From Dehalococcoidia bacterium (GTDB lineage Bacteria; Chloroflexota; Dehalococcoidia; GIF9; AB-539-J10), in NCBI GenBank assembly GCA_030627025.1, contig DAOUSX010000069.1, positions 1 through 6,148 on the forward strand: 6,148 nt of DNA, given 5' to 3'. Below, piece after piece: positions 1 through 5,419 of the stretch; positions within the stretch are counted from its first letter, which is position 1; each line of letters begins with the position of its first letter. The notes beneath the pieces are model-generated. The model searched no databases. It was not told the origin of the DNA and worked only from the letters and a program-made list of their open reading frames with translations. The translations under genes and the position numbers were made by a program.

Positions 1-194
1 CCTTCTTGTTCCACTTTGGCGCCAATCCAGCAGGTAGTAGCCATTTCTAGATTGGTGGCGGCTAGCTTAAGGCGGGATGGCTCAGCGGTAAGAAGGATAT
101 TTTGAGTGATAGGTAGAGTAGACCTGGTGGCCACAGCTCTGCTTACTATGCCCAGCCCTTTGTTCAGGTTTTGTTGAAGACAAGACAACTTCAT
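1..194 (-). CDS. dnaN: DNA polymerase III beta subunit (sliding clamp), N-terminal part only
   Basis: The reverse strand opens with ATG at 194-192 and stays open for 64 codons to the window edge, so the rest of the gene lies outside. The visible protein begins MKLSCLQQNL and contains RSTLPITQNILL followed by RLKLAATNLE. This matches the start of the first clamp domain, where beta clamps carry the pattern S/T-R-x-T-L-P-I-x-x-N-[IV]-L-L and then L-A-A-T-[DN]-L-E. By family knowledge, the ring-shaped dimer encircles DNA and tethers the replicative polymerase. An AGGTA at 205-201 serves as a modest ribosome binding site. The gene follows rdgB with a 51-base gap that holds its own promoter, and it is not preceded by dnaA as in many bacteria. 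Identity is confident, although only about one sixth of a usual clamp is seen. Confidence 0.93.
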   Translation of the reverse strand, partial: MKLSCLQQNLNKGLGIVSRAVATRSTLPITQNILLTAEPSRLKLAATNLEMATTCWIGAKVEQE

Positions 195-212
195 CGGAAA
201 TACCTGTTAAAC

Positions 213-241
213 AGTATACTATCAGCGGTTACAATGGTCAA
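213..241 (-). promoter_or_regulatory. sigma70-type promoter of dnaN
   Basis: Read on the reverse strand, TTGACC (241-236) and TATACT (218-213) are separated by exactly 17 bases. The expected transcription start near 206 leaves a leader of only about 12 bases before the dnaN ATG, yet still includes the AGGTA ribosome site. The -35 box begins just after the rdgB stop, so dnaN can be transcribed separately from the upstream operon. A perfect 5-base inverted repeat, CTGTT/AACAG (204-214, centre 209), covers the edge of the -10 box and the start point. It could be an operator, but it is short enough to be chance. Confidence 0.72.
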
Positions 242-245
242 TAAG

Positions 246-842
246 TCAGTTGTGGAGTTGATTTAATATCTTCCTTGCCTTTTGGGCCGCTTGACTACGA
301 TGGCTGAGTTGATTTTTGAGCTCTAGGGGGAGCTCAGCCATAGTCTTGGCAAGTTCGGGAAGGTAGAAAATGGGGTCATAACCAAAGCCATTTTCCCCTT
401 TAGCTTCAAAGGCGATGATGCCATGGCATTTACCTTGACATAATTTTAATTTACCTTCCGGTGTGGCAATAGCGATGACGCATTTGAAATGAGCAGTTCG
501 CCTATCCCATGGGATGCCATCCATCATTGCTAATAGCTTTGCTACTTTATCGGCATCAGTGGCATTCTTTCCAGCAAAGCGGGCTGAGTGGATGCCTGGC
601 TTGCCGTGGAGGGCGTCTACCTCCAGCCCTGAATCATCGGCGAGGGTGATAAGTTGGCTCAATTTAGCATAGGTAGCAGCTTTCATTTCAGCATTTTGTT
701 CATAGGTATTTCCTGACTCGGTGGTAACTTTGCTTATCCCACGTTCGGGCAACGTAACTATTTGATATCCAAGGCCACCCAGAAGAAGGCGATATTCCCT
801 GATTTTCCCTGGGTTGCTGCTAGCAAGGAGGAGCTTGGGCAT
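246..842 (-). CDS. rdgB: XTP/dITP pyrophosphatase (RdgB/HAM1 family)
   Basis: The 198-residue product has the usual length for the family. Its motifs appear in order: SSNPGK at 8-13 (nucleotide binding), LADDSGLEVDAL at 67-78 with the catalytic aspartate position at D69, PGIHSARFAG at 82-91, GFGYDPIF at 152-159, and SHRSQA at 180-185. Members hydrolyse non-canonical purine nucleotides (ITP, dITP, XTP) to the monophosphate plus pyrophosphate, keeping deaminated bases out of DNA and RNA; the enzyme is cytosolic. The ATG at 842-840 lies 8 bases after the stop of the aldolase/phosphatase gene, with only a weak TAGG before it. This suggests translational coupling to that gene. dnaN follows downstream, a functionally sensible neighbour. 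Every key motif is intact. Confidence 0.96.
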   Translation of the reverse strand: MPKLLLASSNPGKIREYRLLLGGLGYQIVTLPERGISKVTTESGNTYEQNAEMKAATYAKLSQLITLADDSGLEVDALHGKPGIHSARFAGKNATDADKVAKLLAMMDGIPWDRRTAHFKCVIAIATPEGKLKLCQGKCHGIIAFEAKGENGFGYDPIFYLPELAKTMAELPLELKNQLSHRSQAAQKARKILNQLHN

Positions 843-850
843 TTAGCCTA

Positions 851-1945
851 TCAAATGCTCTGGAATCTTGGAGCCAGTTTTTCGGCCACTTCAGGCATGG
901 TGGTATATTCCATTTGCTCGAGCGGCAAGCGATGCGGCTCAAACGGTCCCATCCGTCGCAGGAAGTCGGCGATGAGATTTGCCTGATGGCGAGCTTCGTC
1001 AAAAGCAGGGTCATCGAACAGGTCATTGGCGCCGACGAGCTTGCCCTCGACTAGTTGGAAACCGGCGGCTATCACTCTCGGTGGACCATCAAAGCGGGTT
1101 GCTCTGGCATTGTGGAAGGGAACTGGCATCAGAGGACCATGGTGAGAACCTCTCATCCAGCCTTCAACTATGTTTGGTGAAGCGAATGGCTCGAGTATCT
1201 CACCTACAGCGGGAAACTTACTCTGAGCCCTGACGATGCAGACGGGGTCATCCTTGCCTATATACCTGCCAGCAATGAGAGCTAAATGCTGGGTAGAGCA
1301 AGCAGCGGCGATTTCACCACTTTCCTTGTGGAATACGTTGGTAACGGCATAACGACTTGGCGAGCCTAAGAAAATAAGCATATCATAGATTTCCTCAGGA
1401 GCATTAAACTTGATTTTCTTGGCTTCCAGAACATCCTCAACTTCGAAGGCAAAACCCGAGTGCATATTAGAGGCAATCACCAGCCCGATAGTATTGAACG
1501 GGTCAGCGAATATTTTATACAGTGGTAAGTTCCAGGCACCTGAAGCGGTCTTGTCTGCCATAAAGATAACCACAGTTTCCGCTCCGCGTTCTTCAAATTG
1601 CATTTCAGCGACACCTGGGCCCATTCCTCTAACATTACCAGAGAAAGCATCGGCGAGAAGATCCTGCCCAGCACCGTGAAGCTTTAACTTCTTGGCAACC
1701 TCGGTGCATTCTACAAAGGTGTCCCAGGCTAACTTATGGATTTGTTCATTGTCTTCACCTTTCTGGTGGGTCATTATCAATTGAGCATCGTCCCCACAGG
1801 CAGTGACATGATAATCGATGAGCAGTCCTTGCTTCTTGGCGCTCTCCATGCATTCTTTTGCCTTCTGTAGCACATCGGGATGAGAGCTGGAGTGTCCCAC
1901 ATAGCCACCCACATCTGCTTTGATGACGCTTAAAGTTATCTCCAT
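851..1945 (-). CDS. fbp: Bifunctional fructose-1,6-bisphosphate aldolase/phosphatase (type V FBPase)
   Basis: This is a 364-residue protein of the archaeal-type FBPA/P family. The enzyme joins dihydroxyacetone phosphate and glyceraldehyde 3-phosphate, then removes the 1-phosphate to give fructose 6-phosphate, which makes gluconeogenesis one-directional. Against the published Sulfolobus/Thermoproteus residues, as I recall them, all sites are present one position earlier. The metal ligands are D11, H18, D52, D53, Q94 and D131. The Schiff-base lysine is K231 within YIGKDD (228-233), with Y228 and Y347 as the tyrosines needed for aldolase chemistry. The substrate-site stretch GSHHGPLMPV is at 266-275. 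A strong AAAGGAGG (1958-1951) sits 5 bases before the ATG. cobO ends 15 bases upstream and rdgB begins 8 bases downstream, so it is in the middle of an operon. The family is known from archaea and some deep-branching bacteria, which supports a Chloroflexota-like host. No defect is seen. Confidence 0.96.
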   Translation of the reverse strand: MEITLSVIKADVGGYVGHSSSHPDVLQKAKECMESAKKQGLLIDYHVTACGDDAQLIMTHQKGEDNEQIHKLAWDTFVECTEVAKKLKLHGAGQDLLADAFSGNVRGMGPGVAEMQFEERGAETVVIFMADKTASGAWNLPLYKIFADPFNTIGLVIASNMHSGFAFEVEDVLEAKKIKFNAPEEIYDMLIFLGSPSRYAVTNVFHKESGEIAAACSTQHLALIAGRYIGKDDPVCIVRAQSKFPAVGEILEPFASPNIVEGWMRGSHHGPLMPVPFHNARATRFDGPPRVIAAGFQLVEGKLVGANDLFDDPAFDEARHQANLIADFLRRMGPFEPHRLPLEQMEYTTMPEVAEKLAPRFQSI

Positions 1946-1960
1946 TACATCCTCCTTTGG

Positions 1961-2521
1961 TTAATAATCTATGCCTTTACGCGCTAATGTCCCCTTGTCG
2001 TAGGGATGCTTCACTTTGGTCATATTAGTGACCAGGTCGGCTAATTCGATGAGCTTGTCATCGGCATATCGCCCGGTGAGGATAAGGTCTACGTTTTTGG
2101 GTTTTTCCTTTATTAGCTTTATCACTTCATTAGTGGTGATTAAGTTCCAGGCTGTTGCTACGTTGATTTCATCGAGGATTACTATATCATATTCATTGCT
2201 GGATATCACTTCTTTAGCCATCCGCAAAGCTTTCCTTGCCTCTTCCTTTTCTGCTTCAGTCACATTATTCGGGTCAACAAAGCTCTCCAGACCGAAATTA
2301 GCGAATTTGATATTTGGTAGTTGGGATAATGCCTTCCGCTCACCATAAGGGAAGCCACCTTTCATAAAGCAAATAATAAATACCTTTAAGCCGTGCCCTG
2401 AAGCTCTGAGCGCGACACCTAAAGCAGCTGATGTCTTCCCTTTGCCATCACCGGTGAAGATTTCCACCAGACCTTTACCAGTTGCTTCACGATTTACTGC
2501 TGATGTGTCACCCAGTGACAT
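1961..2521 (-). CDS. cobO: Cob(I)alamin / cob(I)yrinic acid a,c-diamide adenosyltransferase (CobO/BtuR family)
   Basis: The 186-residue protein transfers the adenosyl group of ATP to reduced Co(I) corrinoids, giving the coenzyme B12 form in either synthesis or salvage. The CobA/CobO P-loop GDGKGKTSAA is at 24-33 and a Walker B-like DIVILDEIN at 112-120. LTGR (148-151), ADLVTNM (161-167), KHPYDKG (171-177) and the typical ending ARKGIDY (180-186) follow. Length is close to E. coli BtuR. An in-frame TAA lies directly before the ATG at 2521-2519, so the start cannot lie further upstream. No Shine-Dalgarno is visible there; the 31-base gap after the DUF429 gene instead contains the reverse-sense CCTCCCACC. 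The start may be read by coupling or as a weak start. fbp follows 15 bases downstream. No other cobalamin gene is in the window, so salvage versus full synthesis cannot be decided. Confidence 0.95.
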   Translation of the reverse strand: MSLGDTSAVNREATGKGLVEIFTGDGKGKTSAALGVALRASGHGLKVFIICFMKGGFPYGERKALSQLPNIKFANFGLESFVDPNNVTEAEKEEARKALRMAKEVISSNEYDIVILDEINVATAWNLITTNEVIKLIKEKPKNVDLILTGRYADDKLIELADLVTNMTKVKHPYDKGTLARKGIDY

Positions 2522-2552
2522 TTATCTAGTCTAGCAAGGTGGGAGGTGGAAA

Positions 2553-3260
2553 TCAAGGAGACCGTTTACCTTGACTAGCCTTAGGAATGAAGATTAGTCC
2601 TTCTTCACCATCTCCCAGAGCTTCCGTAATGTTCTCATGACAGAGGAGACCAGTGTAGGCTGCCATGGCGGCATCGCAAAGGTTATGGTCGAATAAATGG
2701 AGGTATGGACTGAGGGAAGGCAGAAGATTCGCTAGCTCTCGTTTAAGAAAAGTCATACCCTCGCGCGTGGTTTTTGGTGGTATAGCTTTACCAAATAGGC
2801 GGATTTTGGTGGCATAAGGGTAAACCTCAATGACTCTAAATCCCTGGTGGCAAAGTTTGTTCTTAAGGCTGATACCACGATAAATCAGCTCTTTGATAAA
2901 TGTTTCTTTGGTTGTGGGATAGCAAGGGATCCCATAGCGTCTCAATTCCCGGTCGCATTTTCTGTTTTTCTCACCAGAGTTTGGTCGGCAGGGGCAACTT
3001 TTTTCAAGACAACACATCCCCAGAGGCAAACTTAGTGGGGCATCGATAGCTATTACTCGCGGGGAATAAAAATTTTGAACAGAGATAATGTCGGCATCAG
3101 TGGCTAGAAAGCCAAAATAGATAAGCTGTCCCTCCGTATCCAGAGCCAGGCAGGCACTGGGTTTAACCGCGGTAGAAGTTAAATCAATGCCGAAGACCAG
3201 TTGACACCGCTTGGCCGAGCCTGTCCTGAGTGTTGCGGGATTGCTTCGCTTCGCTCGCAA
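2553..3260 (-). CDS. DUF429-type (RNase H-like fold) protein; start uncertain, N-terminus repeat-derived
   Basis: The body resembles the DUF429 family, predicted RNase H-fold proteins whose function is not established. Numbering from the TTG at 3260-3258 (235 residues), the core starts at VFGIDLTS (22-29) with acidic D26. IDAPLSLP follows at 72-79 (D73), then CDRELRRYGIP at 102-112, EVYP at 145-148 and CDAAMAAY at 195-202 (D196). The acidic positions are spaced along the chain as in RNase H-like folds. A cysteine group, C83, C84, C89, C91, C102 and C113, could bind a metal. No ATG or GTG lies in frame near the expected start. The first roughly 18 residues from the TTG come from an interspersed repeat and look unlike protein. 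A CTG at 3200-3198, immediately before the core, is an alternative start. The frame stays open up to a TTG at 3464, but that would overlap the FAD gene by 133 bases. The gene may be fully working, poorly translated or damaged at its 5' end. Confidence 0.66.
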   Translation of the reverse strand: MRAKRSNPATLRTGSAKRCQLVFGIDLTSTAVKPSACLALDTEGQLIYFGFLATDADIISVQNFYSPRVIAIDAPLSLPLGMCCLEKSCPCRPNSGEKNRKCDRELRRYGIPCYPTTKETFIKELIYRGISLKNKLCHQGFRVIEVYPYATKIRLFGKAIPPKTTREGMTFLKRELANLLPSLSPYLHLFDHNLCDAAMAAYTGLLCHENITEALGDGEEGLIFIPKASQGKRSP

Positions 3261-3289
3261 TGACGCTGGGGAAGAGCTCGGAATGACAG
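3238..3289. repeat. Interspersed repeat copy A (related to the 4838-4961 element)
   Basis: Bases 3239-3264 match 4932-4957 at 23 of 26 positions in the same orientation, sharing GATTGCTTC, CCGCTCG-like and AATGAC blocks. Bases 3277-3288 (CTCGGAATGACA) are the exact reverse complement of 4839-4850. Within this copy, CTCGCAATGAC (3254-3264) and CTCGGAATGAC (3277-3287) lie as direct repeats 23 bases apart, so the inverted architecture of copy B has been rearranged. The adjacent CGAGCCTGTCCTGAG (3216-3230) also resembles a motif I recall from dispersed bacterial repeats. The block occupies the junction between the FAD gene and the DUF429 core and supplies the latter's apparent N-terminal codons. 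Confidence 0.75.
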
Positions 3290-3331
3290 GGAGCGAGGGG
3301 TTTGCAACGGCATGGGACGGAGTTATAATTG

Positions 3332-4723
3332 CTACTTTTCCCCCAGTCGTTTTAGTATCTCTCTGGCGGCTACTGCGCCTGATGCTGAAGCTTGAACCAA
3401 GCCTCGACTTATGCCAGCGCCATCGCCAGCAGCGAACATGTTGCCAATTTCGGTCTCTAAACAAGGAGTAAGTTTTAACTGGCTGGAATAAAACTTGACC
3501 TCTATCCCATAAAGTAAGGTATGAGGTGAGGCAACCCCAGGAGTTAATTTGTCCATTGCCTGAAGCATCTCCACTATCCCCGTAAGATGGCGATAGGGGA
3601 GAACAAAGCTCAAATCTCCTGCTGTTGCTGCTTTCAAGCTAGGCTTAGTGAGGCAATGCTCGATGCGGCTTTGTGTTGAGCGGTGACCGTCCATTAAGTC
3701 CCCGAATCGCTGTATCAAAACACCGCCGCTAAGGATGTTAGCCAGGCGTGCCAGATACTTGCCATAGGCAATTGGCTCGTGGAAAGGCTTGGTAAACGTC
3801 GTGCTTACCAATATGGCAAAGTTATTGTTTTTTGTTTTGTATTCTGTATAGCCAATGCCATTTACGGTGACCACTGGGTCGGGGCCTCCGGTAGATTCCA
3901 TGATTACCTCACCACCGGGACACATGCAGAATGTTCTTACTCGGTCATCGAAACTGGGAGAGTAAAATTCAAGCTTCGCTTCATATAGCACGGAAGTTAG
4001 TTCCTCCATAATCACTAATGGGACTTCCACCCTTACACCTACATCGATAGGGTTAGAGTTGATGCTGAGCTTGAGTCGTTCAGCTTCGCTAACTAACCAT
4101 TCTGCCCCTTCTCTACCCGGTGCTAAGATCAAGTAGCGACAATCGCATTGTTCTCCATCCTCGGTTTTAATTGCCTTGACAAAATTATCCTCGACTATGA
4201 TGGTCTTGACCGCTGTCATTAACTTTATATCTACTCGCGAAGATAGGTATTCTTGCATTGTTTTTAACGCCTGGCGGCAATTTTCTGTTCCTAAATGGCG
4301 TAACTTGACAGGAGTCAGTCTGAGTCCGGCTAAGGTTGCCCGACGCTCTAGCTCGGTTACTTTCTCACCTACACCATAAACCTTATGGGGAGTACCAAAT
4401 TTGAGGTAAATTGAGTCAACGTAATCAACCAAATTTTTTGCTTGTTCCATTCCAATTAGCTCTTTAAGGTGTCCGCCGACTTCGGTGGATAAAGTCAACT
4501 TACCATCGCTGAAGGCACCAGCACCCCCGAATCCGCTTACCAGGTGGCACGGAGAGCAGTAGGTGCAATGCTCAGCCCCTTCTTGGACGGGGCAAATACG
4601 AGCATTGGTTTCCTTGCCCTTATCGAGCAGCAACACATCAAGTCCGGCGTCGGATAGTTCTAAGGCGGCAAAAATGCCTGCTGGACCAGCACCCACTATG
4701 ATAACGTCATATTTTCTAGCCAT
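3332..4723 (-). CDS. FAD-dependent dehydrogenase / NAD(P)-FAD oxidoreductase (COG2509-like)
   Basis: This 463-residue cytosolic flavoprotein starts with a Rossmann dinucleotide fold: YDVIIVGAGPAG at 5-16 with GAGPAG at 11-16, and the ribose-binding acidic end at LLLD (31-34). A cysteine group C44, C53, C56 and C59 is followed by SGFGGAGAFSDGKL at 63-76, a signature I associate with this uncharacterised dehydrogenase family. A second FAD contact, FAAGDGAGISRG, is at 430-441, near the C-terminus as expected. The electron donor and substrate are unknown. A GGAG at 4736-4733, 9 bases from the ATG, fits the chosen start, and a promoter is visible upstream. It is the first gene of the leftward operon. 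Its true downstream partner is separated by repeat sequence. The flavoprotein call is firm; the specific reaction cannot be given. Confidence 0.92.
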   Translation of the reverse strand: MARKYDVIIVGAGPAGIFAALELSDAGLDVLLLDKGKETNARICPVQEGAEHCTYCSPCHLVSGFGGAGAFSDGKLTLSTEVGGHLKELIGMEQAKNLVDYVDSIYLKFGTPHKVYGVGEKVTELERRATLAGLRLTPVKLRHLGTENCRQALKTMQEYLSSRVDIKLMTAVKTIIVEDNFVKAIKTEDGEQCDCRYLILAPGREGAEWLVSEAERLKLSINSNPIDVGVRVEVPLVIMEELTSVLYEAKLEFYSPSFDDRVRTFCMCPGGEVIMESTGGPDPVVTVNGIGYTEYKTKNNNFAILVSTTFTKPFHEPIAYGKYLARLANILSGGVLIQRFGDLMDGHRSTQSRIEHCLTKPSLKAATAGDLSFVLPYRHLTGIVEMLQAMDKLTPGVASPHTLLYGIEVKFYSSQLKLTPCLETEIGNMFAAGDGAGISRGLVQASASGAVAAREILKRLGEK

Positions 4724-4769
4724 CGATATTCACTCCGCTGATCATTAAGGTAATTCATACCACTGCCCA

Positions 4770-4798
4770 ATTTTAAGGTTTGTCAAGCTGTTCGTCAA
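4770..4798 (-). promoter_or_regulatory. sigma70-type promoter of the leftward operon
   Basis: On the reverse strand, TTGACG (4798-4793) and TAAAAT (4775-4770) are 17 bases apart. This predicts a transcript beginning near 4763 with a leader of about 40 bases before the FAD-dehydrogenase ATG. An overlapping alternative uses TTGACA (4786-4781) with the extended -10 TGGTATGAAT (TATGAA at 4759-4754), but its 21-base spacer is too long for a standard promoter. It is the only clear promoter found before cobO, fbp and rdgB, so it probably serves all of them. Confidence 0.6.
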
Positions 4799-4837
4799 TT
4801 AAGTGCACTGAACACATTGGTGACAGACATTCCTTCT

Positions 4838-4961
4838 TTGTCATTCCGAGGCACAGAGTGCTGGAGCAATCTCGTTGCTGATTCTCCCTCCCCTTATTCC
4901 TCTCCCATCAAGGGAGAGGAGACTTTTCTGAGATTGCTTCACTCCGCTCGTAATGACACAA
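4838..4961. repeat. Palindromic interspersed element, copy B (about 124 bases)
   Basis: The left arm (4838-4873) begins TTGTCATTCCGAG and ends GAGCAATCTC. The right arm (4930-4961) is its imperfect reverse complement, beginning GAGATTGCTTC and ending AATGACACAA. The middle carries a second, perfect 9-base hairpin: TCCTCTCCC (4898-4906), loop ATCAA, GGGAGAGGA (4912-4920). The element has no coding capacity and would fold into one long hairpin with an inner stem-loop. Structure and size fit a small non-autonomous repeat of the MITE, REP or BIME kind. A transposase partner is not in the window, and no obvious target-site duplication was recognised. A rearranged relative lies at 3238-3289. Confidence 0.8.
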
Positions 4962-5005
4962 GAGGGTCCTATTGCAGCGTCATAAACATGTAGGATGTCA
5001 CTTAT

Positions 5006-5045
5006 CTATCTAAGTGGCTTCTCAAACGTCAGGGTTTTTAGATAG
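5006..5045. repeat. Inverted repeat just upstream of the rightward promoter
   Basis: CTATCTAA (5006-5013) and TTAGATAG (5038-5045) are perfect 8-base inverted arms around a 24-base middle. The right arm ends 6 bases before the -35 box at 5052. A smaller AGGG/CCCT pair (5031-5034, 5047-5050) overlaps it. The position would suit a regulator binding site, but the arms are AT-rich and chance cannot be excluded. Confidence 0.35.
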
Positions 5046-5051
5046 ACCCTA

Positions 5052-5079
5052 TTGACAACTTGCTATCCACTGTTATATT
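5052..5079 (+). promoter_or_regulatory. sigma70-type promoter for the rightward small membrane-protein genes
   Basis: TTGACA (5052-5057) is a perfect -35 box. TATATT (5074-5079) follows after 16 bases, and TG at 5071-5072 supplies an extended -10. Transcription should begin near 5086, leaving a leader of about 70 bases before the ATG at 5158. Confidence 0.7.
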
Positions 5080-5157
5080 TTGATTCTAAGCGCACCAATG
5101 GTCGATGGTTAAGCTTGAAAATCGAAGCGCTAATAAATAAAAAAGGAGGGATGAAGG

Positions 5158-5340
5158 ATGGAGATACAAGACGATGAAAAGGTACAAGTTAAGCCAACAT
5201 GGAAATTAGCCTGGGGGTTGTGGTGGAGGATGTTCCTTATCACGCTGGGGGTATGGGTGGTAATTGCCGTGATATCGTGGTTTACAGTACTGGGAGCGAT
5301 CCTAACACCGCTATTTGCTCTGTTTGGCGCCTTTGGCTAG
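5158..5340 (+). CDS. Small hypothetical membrane protein (60 aa)
   Basis: I do not recognise this protein. It has a charged N-terminus (EIQDDEK at 2-8, with basic residues up to K16), a tryptophan-rich stretch WKLAWGLWWR (15-24), and then an almost uninterrupted hydrophobic run from about 25 to 59. That is long enough for one long or two short membrane helices with a break at P51. AAGGAGGG (5143-5150) lies 7 bases before this ATG. An earlier ATG at 5151 directly abuts that site and opens only an 8-codon frame, so 5158 is the better start. A near-consensus promoter upstream supports a real gene. It is oriented with the zinc-ribbon/TM2 genes downstream, after a 116-base gap. A membrane location is inferred from composition only. 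Confidence 0.72.
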   Translation: MEIQDDEKVQVKPTWKLAWGLWWRMFLITLGVWVVIAVISWFTVLGAILTPLFALFGAFG

Positions 5341-5419
5341 ATGATATATTGAGCCTGTTTATGACTGGCTTTTAATAATTATCCTCATTAACAAGTGGGC
5401 AAGGATAACTGATTTAGGT

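Larger units (their letters stand above)
4724..5157. other. Divergent intergenic region (434 bases) with two promoters and a palindromic repeat
   Basis: No convincing coding frame lies here. From left to right it holds the leader and promoter of the leftward FAD operon (to about 4798), a plain AT-rich stretch (4799-4837), and the palindromic element (4838-4961). An inverted repeat follows (arms 5006-5013 and 5038-5045), then the rightward promoter (5052-5079) and a leader of about 70 bases ending in a strong AAGGAGGG (5143-5150). The repeat sits between the two divergent promoters without overlapping either. Confidence 0.7.

Noticed and set aside
1410..1679. 89-codon open frame on the + strand inside the FBP aldolase/phosphatase
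   Set aside because: It is antisense to a gene with all catalytic residues intact; composition is typical of shadow frames.
2016..2348. 110-codon open frame on the + strand inside cobO
   Set aside because: It is antisense to a clearly conserved gene, with no ribosome site and no recognisable domain.
3261..3464. Extending the DUF429 frame to the TTG at 3464-3462
   Set aside because: It would overlap the end of the FAD gene by 133 bases, has no ribosome site, and the added residues are arginine/tryptophan-rich out-of-frame translation of the FAD C-terminus and repeat DNA.
3211..3471. 86-codon + strand frame containing LLRFARND-like residues
   Set aside because: These residues come from translating the interspersed repeat, a common source of false hypothetical proteins; the rest is antisense to the FAD gene.
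4838..4961. The palindromic element as a CRISPR array or structured RNA gene
   Set aside because: There is only one repeat unit with unequal arms and no spacers. The shared arms with 3238-3289 fit a dispersed repeat better.
5151..5177. ATG at 5151 opening an 8-codon frame as an upstream ORF
   Set aside because: It directly abuts the AAGGAGGG, leaving no workable spacing, and it overlaps the better start at 5158.
5352..5373. AGCC/GGCT plus TTTT after the 60-residue gene as an intrinsic terminator
   Set aside because: The stem is only 4-5 pairs around an 11-base loop, too weak to call.
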